NCBI GenBank assembly: GCA_002869365.1
Contig: PKTA01000042.1
Span: 1-38,419, forward strand
From: Marinilabiliales bacterium
Lineage (GTDB): Bacteria; Bacteroidota; Bacteroidia; Bacteroidales; F082
Length of the DNA: 38,419 bases
Direction: 5' to 3'
Part shown: piece after piece, positions 13,913 to 22,437 of the stretch
Layout of the letters: each line of letters opens with the position of its first letter
Position numbering within the stretch: the first letter of the stretch is position 1
The notes under the pieces: model-generated
What the model saw: only the letters and a program-made list of their open reading frames with translations
Told to the model about the DNA's origin: nothing
The model's database searches: none
Position numbers and translations under genes: made by a program

Positions 13913-16879
13913 ATGAAACCAATCAAAATTCTCTTAATAATTCTTTTTTTTAGCCATTTTGTCACACAGGCTCAATCTGTATACACACAAGTACCGGATG
14001 ATCAGGAAGCGCTTTTTTTTACTTCTGAATTATTTAATATTAAGGCAGATGGGAAGCATGATGTATCTAATGCACTTCAATTGGCTATTAATAAACTTAA
14101 AAAGGAAAGGAATTTTGGAATTTTATTCATTCCTGAAGGGAAGTACCTTATTAGTAAAACTATTTACGTTCCAAAAGCCATTCGTATTATAGGTTATGGG
14201 GAAAACCGTCCTGAATTTATCTTAGATAAAAACACAGATGGCTACCAGGATGAATTCAATTATATGTTTTGGTTTACCAGCAATTTGGTAGAAGAAGGAC
14301 TTGAGCCAAAAGATGGCACTGCGGGTACATTTTATAGTGCCATTTCTAATATTGATTTTAGAATTGAAGAAGGCAACACCAAGGCAATTGCGCTTCGCAC
14401 CCATTTTGCACAACACAGTTTTGTTAGCCATTGTAACTTTTATATTAATGAAGGTTATGCCGGAATTTATGACTTAGGAAATGAAATTGAAGATTTAAAA
14501 TTCTTTGGAGGCGAATATGGGATTTCTACAGGGAGAACATCTCCGGGATGGCCCATGATGATGATAGACTTATATTTTGAAGGTCAGAGAAGTGCTGCAG
14601 TTTTGAGCCGAAATACAGGGATGTCTATAGTGTCCATGCACGTAAAAAATGTACCCATTGCCATTGAACTGCAAGATGATATTTCAGACAGATTATTTAT
14701 GGAAGACTGCCTTTTTGAAAATGTAAAGAAAGGAGTAGTAGTTGGAGTTGAAAACAAAACAAGCAGCCAAATTAATTTATTAAACATTTTTTGTAACAAT
14801 GTAGATGTGCCAGTATACTTCTCTGCTTCCGGCAAAAGCATTAGTAAAAAAGGCAATAAATACCTAATCAACAATTTTGTATACGGTTTGTTGATGGATG
14901 ATATGGCTGATGATTCTAAATATGAAGCAATTACCGATATCGTGGCCGTTGATGTTGTGCCCAAAAAGTTAGACAAGGTTATTCCTGATCTGCCTTCCAT
15001 GGATACATGGGTAAATGTGAAAGATTTTGGAGCTTTAGGTGATGGTAAAACAGATGACACACAGGCCATCAAAGAAACGATTGCCAGGCATAAAAATGTT
15101 TATCTTCCAACTGGCTGGTACCGCGTTACAGAACCAATTAAGTTGAATGAGGGAACTAACTTAATAGGCTTACATCCATTCGCTACCCAGTTAATAATTG
15201 AAGAAAGCGAATCCAGTTTTAGTGGATTTGGAGCACCGGTTCCGGTTGTGGAATCATCAGAGGGAGGTGATGATATTGTTAATGGTATTGGGATCTTTAC
15301 GGGAGCTTATAATAACCGAGCAGTAGGATTGAAGTGGATGGCAGGTGAATGCTCTCTTATCAATGATGTTAAAATTGTTGGTGGTCATGGTACTATGCAA
15401 AAACCGCTAGAACCTTCAAGTCAAAAGTCGCGCAACCTAAGCATTAGCAGCCCTTCAGCACCTGTTTTTGATCAGGGAAAGGACCTGGCATGGGACAATC
15501 AGTACTGGAGCATTTGGATAACTAATAATGGAGGAGGAATATTCAAGGATATCTGGACGGCTAGCACCTATTCCGGTGCAGGTTTATATATCAGCAATAC
15601 TTCCACTCCGGGTAAAGTTTTTGCCATGTCGATAGAACATCACGTCCGTCAGGAGGCTCGCATGAACAATGTTTCCAACTGGAAATTCTATGCTTTTCAA
15701 TTTGAGGAAGCAAGCAAAGAAGGTAAAAATGCCCTAACGCTTAACTTAAACAATTGCAAAAACTTAATGTTCGCAAATTTTTGGATGTACCGCACGATTC
15801 GTGTGAATACTCCAAGACCTTGGGGTGTAAAAGTATCTAACAGTTACAATATCGATTTTCGAAATATGCGTAGCTGGACACAAATACTACAATTGCCTGA
15901 ACGTACTATTTTCGATATGGACAAGAATTTGATTGTATATCCTGGTGATTTTGCCAGATTAACAATAACCGGCAATGAAAAATCCAGCAAAAATGAATGT
16001 TCCAATAATATTGCAGAGAAATTAGGCTTTGGCTATGAATTCGCAACAGGAGCCGTTTCTGATAGTAAAGGTAATGTTTACTTCTGCGAAAATCAACAGA
16101 AGCGTGTATACAAATGGTCGGCTGAAACTAACACGATATCTATCTATGCTGATTACCCTTTCAAACCTTTATCACTAGGTATCGACACTAAGGACAATTT
16201 GATTGTAATCTGCCGTTACGACCCGCAACCGGGCTTTGAGGAGGATGAACAAGCAAAAACAATCAATACACTGCCAGACAATAATCTCCTTTATAGTGGA
16301 TGGAGGAATGGAGGCTGGGCATGCTTGGCCTATGCCATTAATCCTAATAATGTGGATGATATGCAAGTACTAAAACTTATGAAAACGAATGAGGTGGAAA
16401 ATGTAGAACGTGTAATTCACCCTACACACCGATGGAGAGAAAATTTTGAAGAAGTAGCCACAAGTTTAGCTGAAACAAGTTTTATTGCACCCGATAGTGT
16501 TACTATCATCCCCAATACTTTTGATCTCGCACTCTCAGTGCAACTTATGGGAGTCACTCCAAACCAAAGCCAATCCGTTTTTGTGACCCACGAAGATCCC
16601 AAAATTACTTATCGTTTCCAGGTAGATGAGAATGGTAAACTTACAGATATGGTCGAATTTGTTGCACGTGGTGAATACAGTAATGTATATGACAATCAGG
16701 GAAATTTGTATTTAGCCGAAGGACAAATATTTGTTTTAAATAATAATGGAAATGTAGTTAGGAGGATTACACTGGATGAGCGCATTCAATCAATGACATG
16801 GGGAGGTAAAGAAAAAAATGAACTATTCGTTACAACAACCACCTCGTTATTCAGGATAAATCACATTAAGAAGAAATAA
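13913..16879 (+). CDS. Secreted double beta-helix (pectate-lyase-3/GH55-like) protein with C-terminal propeller
   Basis: 988 residues from ATG 13913, which begins a clean signal peptide (MKPIKILLIILFFSHFVTQA, then QSVY). The frame continues upstream to an ATG at 13808, but that adds 35 polar, basic residues and would bury the signal, so the shorter start is chosen. Two pectate_lyase_3-type openings are present: LFNIKADGKHDVSNALQLAINK-type sequence near residue 40, and VKDFGALGDGKTDDTQAIKE near 370. Each is followed by helix-forming coils (IPEGKYLISKTI; VYLPTGWYRVTEPI). Tandem right-handed beta-helices of this kind occur in GH55 glucanases and phage-like depolymerases. From about 705 (ATGAVSDSKGNVYFCENQQKRVYKW) an SMP-30/NHL-like propeller follows. 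A polysaccharide-degrading role is inferred. Confidence 0.8.
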   Translation: MKPIKILLIILFFSHFVTQAQSVYTQVPDDQEALFFTSELFNIKADGKHDVSNALQLAINKLKKERNFGILFIPEGKYLISKTIYVPKAIRIIGYGENRPEFILDKNTDGYQDEFNYMFWFTSNLVEEGLEPKDGTAGTFYSAISNIDFRIEEGNTKAIALRTHFAQHSFVSHCNFYINEGYAGIYDLGNEIEDLKFFGGEYGISTGRTSPGWPMMMIDLYFEGQRSAAVLSRNTGMSIVSMHVKNVPIAIELQDDISDRLFMEDCLFENVKKGVVVGVENKTSSQINLLNIFCNNVDVPVYFSASGKSISKKGNKYLINNFVYGLLMDDMADDSKYEAITDIVAVDVVPKKLDKVIPDLPSMDTWVNVKDFGALGDGKTDDTQAIKETIARHKNVYLPTGWYRVTEPIKLNEGTNLIGLHPFATQLIIEESESSFSGFGAPVPVVESSEGGDDIVNGIGIFTGAYNNRAVGLKWMAGECSLINDVKIVGGHGTMQKPLEPSSQKSRNLSISSPSAPVFDQGKDLAWDNQYWSIWITNNGGGIFKDIWTASTYSGAGLYISNTSTPGKVFAMSIEHHVRQEARMNNVSNWKFYAFQFEEASKEGKNALTLNLNNCKNLMFANFWMYRTIRVNTPRPWGVKVSNSYNIDFRNMRSWTQILQLPERTIFDMDKNLIVYPGDFARLTITGNEKSSKNECSNNIAEKLGFGYEFATGAVSDSKGNVYFCENQQKRVYKWSAETNTISIYADYPFKPLSLGIDTKDNLIVICRYDPQPGFEEDEQAKTINTLPDNNLLYSGWRNGGWACLAYAINPNNVDDMQVLKLMKTNEVENVERVIHPTHRWRENFEEVATSLAETSFIAPDSVTIIPNTFDLALSVQLMGVTPNQSQSVFVTHEDPKITYRFQVDENGKLTDMVEFVARGEYSNVYDNQGNLYLAEGQIFVLNNNGNVVRRITLDERIQSMTWGGKEKNELFVTTTTSLFRINHIKKK

Positions 16880-17047
16880 TTAAATCTACCCATAACATTT
16901 TGTATAAGTAATTGTTTAGTTATCAAAAAACTAATAATTGCTCACTAGCATGCAACCGAATCCCCTTTTAAGGCTGATTTAATAGATAAGCCATGATAAA
17001 CAATCAATAAGCAATAAAATAAATTCATGGTTACTAACCAGTTAAGG

Positions 17048-17079
17048 TTTGTATTATTAACAATAAAAAAGTATATTTG
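17048..17079 (+). promoter_or_regulatory. Bacteroidota sigma-ABfr-type promoter
   Basis: TTTG (17048-17051), a 20-base spacer, then TATATTTG (17072-17079): an exact fit to the TTTG-N19-21-TAnnTTTG consensus. Transcription would start near 17086. This favours ATG 17140 over the in-frame TTG at 17089 as the gene start. Confidence 0.5.
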
Positions 17080-17139
17080 ACCTGATAGTTGGCCATAAAT
17101 ATTTTTTTAAGATTAAATAAACTAATTAATAAATCCTTT

Positions 17140-17580
17140 ATGAAAAAAATTTCAATCTCATCAGTATTCTTTTTTGTGATTTTCTTTGGATTGGTTTCTC
17201 ACGGATTCAAATGTTATTCCCAAACAAATTCTAATGTAATTAAAACTTTAGATCAATCGAACAAAGATTTTGTTCGCTGGTTTAACAGTGGCCAGATTGA
17301 TTCAATAATGCAGTTACATCACAATGATGCATGTTTAATAACTATTGGATGTGGCAAAGCATTTATAAAAAAGTACTATGAATCGGAATCAAAAGCATAT
17401 AAGTACAAAGAAATTAAAGTTTTAAATGTAAGTGTATGCGATTCAATCGCAATTGAAAAAGGAATCTGGACAATTGAAACGAAATCAGGGGAGGAAATCA
17501 ACGGTGAATATTTAACAGAGTTGCGCCTGGTAGGTAAAAAATGGCTAATCATCAATGATTTAACAGGTGTAAAAGAATAA
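17140..17580 (+). CDS. Secreted SnoaL/DUF4440-like (NTF2 fold) protein
   Basis: 146 residues from ATG 17140, which opens a signal peptide (KKISISSVFFFVIFFGLVS, cut before the QTNSN region). A TTG at 17089 extends the frame by 17 residues but spoils the signal and overlaps the likely transcript start. The mature part has the NTF2-like order: a helix (TLDQSNKDFVRWFNSGQIDSIMQLHHNDACLI), then strands ending GIWTIET ... GEYLTELRLVGKKWLIINDL. This matches the DUF4440/SnoaL pattern of a helix with a D-x-x-x-x-x-H/Y cavity. Such small proteins may be enzymes or ligand binders; no specific role is visible. It has its own promoter. Confidence 0.75.
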   Translation: MKKISISSVFFFVIFFGLVSHGFKCYSQTNSNVIKTLDQSNKDFVRWFNSGQIDSIMQLHHNDACLITIGCGKAFIKKYYESESKAYKYKEIKVLNVSVCDSIAIEKGIWTIETKSGEEINGEYLTELRLVGKKWLIINDLTGVKE

Positions 17581-17783
17581 TCATCTATTAAAAACTGAAA
17601 TCAAAGTTTGATTTTTGTAATGAGAAATAGAATTACATCGGGGAATCACGCAACTAATAATCGGGCAGAATTTACTAAACGTAAACATTTTAGCACTAAA
17701 CATATAAGGTAGCAAACTGTATATTTTGAATTTCGAAACGCACAACTTTAAATCTTACAACTATTGGCAACTAATAGAAAGAT

Positions 17784-18333
17784 ATGAACTTGAAAAATCT
17801 GAATATAATAGTAATAATGACCTTGCTTCTTTCTTGTGGTTCTGAGAATGAATCATCTGATTCTGACAGGTTTACAGGGAGATGCTCACTTTAAGTAGTA
17901 GAGAGTTAATCTGATCCCATTTCAGCCTGGCTACCTCGGCAAGACCAATACAAAAACCGAAAAGGATTCATAATTTATGATTGAAAAGGTGGAATGGGAG
18001 TACATCACGTGACTGAAAATTATGAAACATACGAATTTGAAGGAAGTGGTTGTCTAGATAGTTTACAGTCAAAGACTTAAGGCATATAGCTGACAATTTT
18101 GTCTATTTTGGAAAGCATAAGGTAAATTACTCACTCAAAATTATTGAACATCTGACAGAAATAGTTATTTTATTAATGTAAAGTTTAAAAATTATGACTG
18201 GAATAAAAAAGAGTGTATCCCTTCTCAAATTGATAAAATTGTGATAAGTAAAATAAACACAATAGGTTAACAAATAACATTTGAAATTACAGGCGAAAAC
18301 CTGATAAAGAAATATTATTGTAATTTTGAAAGA
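17784..18333 (+). pseudogene. Decayed lipocalin-like lipoprotein gene
   Basis: ATG 17784 opens a lipoprotein signal (IIVIMTLLLSCGSENES) and reaches FTGRCSL before a TAA at 17892. After that, coding-like fragments continue in shifting frames: HHVTENYETYEFEGSGC, VYFGKHKVNYSLKIIEHLTE, VKFKNYDWNKKECIPSQ and TFEITGENLIKKYYCNFERK, separated by stops and frameshifts. Together they would make a secreted protein of about 150-180 residues with a typical F-x-G-x-W/C-x-L start. Several independent lesions make sequencing error unlikely. The exact end is uncertain. Confidence 0.6.
18321..18328 (+). promoter_or_regulatory. Candidate -7 box (TAATTTTG)
   Basis: A TAnnTTTG match 11 bases upstream of ATG 18340, within the sequence TTGTAATTTTGAAA that also occurs at 7375. 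If used, the leader would be only a few bases long. Confidence 0.25.
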
Positions 18334-18339
18334 AAATTC

Positions 18340-19404
18340 ATGATATTATTATTATTCTATTTATTTCTGGCTCTGTTCGTCTCTTTTTTATGTTCTATAA
18401 TGGAGGCCGTTCTGCTGTCTACACCACAATCCTTCCTGATTGTTAAAAAAGAAGAGGGTAATGGCTGGGCAAAAAAATTTGTTGATTTAAAGTTGAATAT
18501 CGATAAACCATTATCTGCAATTTTATCATTAAATACAGTAGCTCATACTGTTGGGGCAGCCGGGGTAGGAGCACAGGCAGTTTTTTTATTCGGCGAAGCG
18601 TCTTTTGGAATAGTATCAGCAATTTTAACCATATTAATATTGGTTATTACTGAAATAATTCCAAAAACAATAGGAGCAAGGTATTGGAGAAATTTAGCAA
18701 TGATTTCCTCGGTAATAATGCAGGCTATGATAATCATTACTTATCCTTTGGTTATTATGTCAGCCTTTATAACCAAACTTATTTCTAAAAATAAACAAGA
18801 GCAAACTACCAGCAGAGAAGAAATTGCAGCGCTGGCAAATATTGGAGCCGATGAAGGTATCTTTTCAAATAAAGAGCATAAAATTATCCAAAATTTACTC
18901 AGGCTTAAGAAAGTTAATGTTAGCCAAATAATGACTCCAAGGGTGGTTGTAGCTGTGGCTGATGAAAAACTTAATCTGAATGATTTTTTTAAAAATAAAG
19001 AATATTTAAAATTTTCCCGAATCCCGGTTTATTCAGAAAATGATGAAAATATCACAGGCTATGTTTTCAGACAAGAGGTTTTCGAAAAACTGGCAGAAGG
19101 TAAAAATGAACTAAAACTTAAAGATGTTAAAAGGGAGATTGTTGTAGTGCCAAAAAGTATAGTGTTGTTTTCACTTTGGGAAAAACTATTGGAAAGAAAA
19201 GAACATATTGCATTAATAGTAGATGAATACGGTGGCTTAGAGGGTATTGTAACAATGGAAGATATTATTGAAACTTTGCTCGGCCTTGAAATAATTGACG
19301 AAACCGACACCATTATTGATATGCAGCAATATGCAAGAGACCGATGGAAAGAAAGACAGATAAAGTATAATCTAATCGATAAACTGGATAATCGCGACGA
19401 ATAA
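18340..19404 (+). CDS. CNNM/CorC-type membrane protein (DUF21 + CBS pair)
   Basis: 354 residues. The N-terminal DUF21/CNNM transmembrane domain (about 1-150) shows the family phrases MEAVLLSTPQSFL, LNTVAHTVGAAGVGAQA and TEIIPKTIGARYW. A linker with ALANIGADEGIFSNKEHKIIQNLL follows, then a CBS pair from about 197 (VSQIMTPRVVVAV ... RIPVYSENDENITGYV ... ALIVDEYGGLEGIVTMEDIIETLLG). These are magnesium/cobalt-transport-related or hemolysin-like inner-membrane proteins, with CBS domains sensing nucleotides. The protein ends about 25 residues after the second CBS, so the C-terminal CorC/HlyC domain of the longer members is absent. Confidence 0.9.
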   Translation: MILLLFYLFLALFVSFLCSIMEAVLLSTPQSFLIVKKEEGNGWAKKFVDLKLNIDKPLSAILSLNTVAHTVGAAGVGAQAVFLFGEASFGIVSAILTILILVITEIIPKTIGARYWRNLAMISSVIMQAMIIITYPLVIMSAFITKLISKNKQEQTTSREEIAALANIGADEGIFSNKEHKIIQNLLRLKKVNVSQIMTPRVVVAVADEKLNLNDFFKNKEYLKFSRIPVYSENDENITGYVFRQEVFEKLAEGKNELKLKDVKREIVVVPKSIVLFSLWEKLLERKEHIALIVDEYGGLEGIVTMEDIIETLLGLEIIDETDTIIDMQQYARDRWKERQIKYNLIDKLDNRDE

Positions 19405-19728
19405 GGAAGTAATATTAGCCCTTAGTAAGTCATTCATAAACAATTAATTAATTATCGGATATAGTATAATATATCAGAGTTAATAAGTATGGATCACTGA
19501 TCTTAATGTTAAAAGTATAACATAAAAACATTATCTTTATAGGCGAATTGACCATTTGCATACGTCCTTAACTTTTAAAGGCAATGCCATTAGGAGTTTT
19601 ACGACGATTATTATTGTAATAAAGAGGTATAAAACAGGTAATAAATCTTTTACATTTTAAAAATTTTACGATTAATATTTTTAAGTAATTATTAATCAAA
19701 CTTAAGTTTAAAACAAAAAAGATGTGTT
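19405..19728. other. Intergenic gap, 324 bases
   Basis: No gene, hairpin terminator or attC-like element recognised. Very AT-rich. It separates the CBS protein from the following membrane protein. Confidence 0.4.
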
Positions 19729-20664
19729 ATGAGTTATTTATATGAAGTACCGGGATTAAACGCATGGGCAATAATGCTCTTTGTAACATTTGCTTTAATC
19801 GCTTTTAACGAACTTGGCAGGACAACAAAATGGGGAGGAGTTTTGCTTTTTATTGTTGTTCCAATAATCCTTACTATTTATGTTTGGCCAAAAACTGCAG
19901 CTACCGGAAATGAGTATGGAACAGGTACCTGGTTTAACTGGGTTAAAACATATTCTGCACTTGCAGGCGTAATAGGGTTTATGGCTATAAGGTATATTCC
20001 TTATTTGGCCAAAAGAAAATGGGTTCTTGTTTTTCCCGCAGCAATTCTTGCCATAAATATCCTGGAAGCTTGTATAAGAGATTTTCAGGTTTATAGTTTC
20101 GGCTTGTGGGAAGGTGGATATGTTGACAATTTATGGACAATGTCAGGTCCATGGAACATAATGAACGGAATAGCAGGAATATTAAATATACTTACCATTT
20201 GTGGTTGGTTTGGTATTGTAGTTTCGAATAACAAATCAAAAGATATGATATGGCCTGATATGATTTGGGCCTGGATTATTGCCTACGACCTGTGGAACTT
20301 TGCCTATACCTATAACTGTATATCCGATCATTCCTTTTATTGTGGAGTAGCATTACTTCTTTCGTGTACTATTCCGGCATTTTTTATTGTTAAAGGTGCA
20401 TGGCTTCAACACAGGGCTTCAACTTTAGCACTTTGGATAATGTTTGTTATGACTATCCCTCAGTTTGCCGATAAAATAGCACCTGTGCCCACAACGCACA
20501 ATCCAAAAGCATTTTTTATTGTAAGTTTTGTTGCATTATTGGCTAATGCGGCACTATTTGTTTACCAGGTTATCAGAATTAGAAGGAAAAAACTTAATCC
20601 TCTAAAAGACGAAATATATGCAGGAACAAAAACATATATGAAAGTGCTGGCAGATAATTCATAG
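19729..20664 (+). CDS. Multi-TM membrane protein, DUF5692-like
   Basis: 311 residues with about eight hydrophobic helices, starting with AIMLFVTFALIAFNELG and GGVLLFIVVPIILTIYVW. Trp- and Tyr-rich motifs stand out: GTGTWFNWVKTYSALAGV, GPWNIMNGIAGIL, WPDMIWAWIIAYDLWNFAYTYNC and an HSFYCG. This fits what I recall of the DUF5692 family, whose function is unknown. The conserved polar residues inside membrane segments (E near LNELG, N/D in WNIMNG and AYDLWNF) suggest a transporter or membrane enzyme; this is inference. A gap of 77 bases separates it from the next gene on the same strand. Confidence 0.7.
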   Translation: MSYLYEVPGLNAWAIMLFVTFALIAFNELGRTTKWGGVLLFIVVPIILTIYVWPKTAATGNEYGTGTWFNWVKTYSALAGVIGFMAIRYIPYLAKRKWVLVFPAAILAINILEACIRDFQVYSFGLWEGGYVDNLWTMSGPWNIMNGIAGILNILTICGWFGIVVSNNKSKDMIWPDMIWAWIIAYDLWNFAYTYNCISDHSFYCGVALLLSCTIPAFFIVKGAWLQHRASTLALWIMFVMTIPQFADKIAPVPTTHNPKAFFIVSFVALLANAALFVYQVIRIRRKKLNPLKDEIYAGTKTYMKVLADNS

Positions 20665-20741
20665 TTTTTATTGATCTAATATAGTTTTTTCCTATTTAGA
20701 ACTAACATCTTAAGAGTATTAAGCAACTTTAGTTTGTTTGT

Positions 20742-22244
20742 ATGGATAAAACTGGTGAAAAAAATAACGATAACAGATTGAATAATAAACAGAAAAGTGG
20801 ATACTCGATTTTTAATTCCATGTCGTTTGAAATATCAATTTCAAAAATTATAATTGGTATTATTATCGGCCTGTTATTTTCGTTTGTATTCTATTCATTT
20901 CTATTTGTTAACAGAGAAATGTTCAGAATACTATCTGCTAACTATAGTTATAAACTATGGATACTGACGGAAAATGAAGTGAATTTTTATAACTTGATAT
21001 TCGCATTTATTTCTGTGATATTTGGTCAGTCTGTTTGCTTTGTATTTTGGTTCGACGGTCCTAAAAAGCTTTTTAAACGTCACAAGTTTAGGAAAAACTC
21101 AATACTCAATGACCAGAGAGTTTTAATGTGGTATTTTTTAAATTGGTTTGTCAGGACCGGAACTTCTTTTGCGGTTGTATTTATTATTACATTTTATGGT
21201 GGGTTTGAAGTGTTCAGCTTTTATCCTGATTATAACTATGTTTTCGTCCTGATTATTATTGTATTATTTCTTCAAAGTTGGAATAATATTAGAATTTCTT
21301 TTAAAAGGCAAAGTCTAAAATGGATGTTATTCTCAGCGTTAATAATCACTGGTGTATCATTTGGGTTTTCAAAAGTTGACATAGTAAATTACCATAGGAT
21401 AAATAAAATACTGCAGCAAAATAAAATAAGTTATAAATATAATTTAACACTGCCTGAATCAAATACTTACCAATTTAATGAAAGATTTTCTCAGTTAATA
21501 AACATATATGTTGTAAAACCTAAAAAACACAACAATTCAGATGACTTTATTACTTTGATTAACAAAAAAGAGGTTTCTCCTGATAGTATTTACAATGAAC
21601 TTGAAAAACTCAATGGCGAAAAAAATCATATGTATAGAAGGCTTACAATTTACCAGTTATATATTGATAAAGGAATAAAAACCGGGGTCGTTAATAATTT
21701 AAAATTTCAAATATCAAGATTAGGATTGTCGCGCATTGCATATTCAGTTGTTCCGGTTAATCGGGATTTTAATCAGGCTTATTATAATAATTTATCAATT
21801 CTTACAAAATTGCCGGGTATTGATTCATCAAGATTGAATATCTATGAATTTATTTCACAACTTAACAGGCTTAACAAAGAATTTGAAATTGTACAATTAA
21901 ACAATGGCGATTGCCTAATAGATAACTCTTTGGTTAAAATTGACAGCATTCAATCTGCTGTATTTGATATTATGATAAAGAATAGTGATTTCTATTTTAA
22001 ATTTTATCCAAATGATAGTGTTGATTTTCAGAAATATATAAGTGTTATCTCGCAAATAAGGATGGCATCCAATGAAATAAGAGATTATTATTCATTAAAT
22101 TTATTTTCAAAGAAGTTTGCTGATTTATACGGGGATGAATGGGAGACGGTTGAAAGGAAATACCCCCTCAGGATAATTGAATTTACTGATGATTTAATTA
22201 GATTTTTGAATGATAATGAAAAAAATACTCATAAAGATCAATAA
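20742..22244 (+). CDS. Five-TM protein with two tandem ExbD-like periplasmic modules
   Basis: 500 residues. TM helices at about 35-55, 83-104, 131-153, 164-180 and 193-209 are followed by a roughly 290-residue soluble part. That part contains two ExbD/TolR-like units. Unit 1 (267-338) reads ITLINKKEVSPDSIYNELEKL ... LYIDKGIKTGVVNNLKFQISRLGLSRIAYSVVP, close to ExbD's D-K-x-x-x-Y/G-x-V-x-x-x-x-x-x-x-x-x-G-I-x-x-I. Unit 2 (382-480) ends with NEIRDYYSLNLFSKKFADL and KYPLRIIE, the hallmark tail of Bacteroidota ExbD (NELRD ... F-K-x-x-x-L ... YP-x-x-I-x-E). ExbD normally has one TM and one such unit, and works with ExbB to energise TonB by proton flow. No ExbB or TonB gene is nearby. The role is unknown; force transduction or peptidoglycan contact is inference. 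Confidence 0.65.
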   Translation: MDKTGEKNNDNRLNNKQKSGYSIFNSMSFEISISKIIIGIIIGLLFSFVFYSFLFVNREMFRILSANYSYKLWILTENEVNFYNLIFAFISVIFGQSVCFVFWFDGPKKLFKRHKFRKNSILNDQRVLMWYFLNWFVRTGTSFAVVFIITFYGGFEVFSFYPDYNYVFVLIIIVLFLQSWNNIRISFKRQSLKWMLFSALIITGVSFGFSKVDIVNYHRINKILQQNKISYKYNLTLPESNTYQFNERFSQLINIYVVKPKKHNNSDDFITLINKKEVSPDSIYNELEKLNGEKNHMYRRLTIYQLYIDKGIKTGVVNNLKFQISRLGLSRIAYSVVPVNRDFNQAYYNNLSILTKLPGIDSSRLNIYEFISQLNRLNKEFEIVQLNNGDCLIDNSLVKIDSIQSAVFDIMIKNSDFYFKFYPNDSVDFQKYISVISQIRMASNEIRDYYSLNLFSKKFADLYGDEWETVERKYPLRIIEFTDDLIRFLNDNEKNTHKDQ

Positions 22245-22400
22245 CTTATAGTACTTGAAAGATACTGTTTAATTATTGAATATTAACAAGGATATATAAG
22301 ATATGTACCTTAATGTAACAGAATATATAGAGTTCAACTTATTGTTTGTCTGCTTAATATAAAATTCCGTATATGACTTTTTATTAAGTTAGGGATTGCT

Positions 22401-22408
22401 TATTTTTG
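22401..22408 (+). promoter_or_regulatory. Candidate -7 box (TATTTTTG)
   Basis: A TAnnTTTG match 29 bases upstream of ATG 22438 and just downstream of an in-frame TTG (22396). If it is the promoter, the TTG cannot be the start. Confidence 0.3.
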
Positions 22409-22437
22409 CAAAAAATTTCATAGAAGACCAGAGTAGT

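Noticed and set aside
14584..15072. 162-codon - strand frame opposite the beta-helix gene
   Set aside because: A shadow of the well-supported + strand frame; serine/threonine-rich sequence without a domain.
16880..17040. Further attC-like hairpin after the beta-helix gene
   Set aside because: A CATAAC box follows the stop but no convincing right arm is present.
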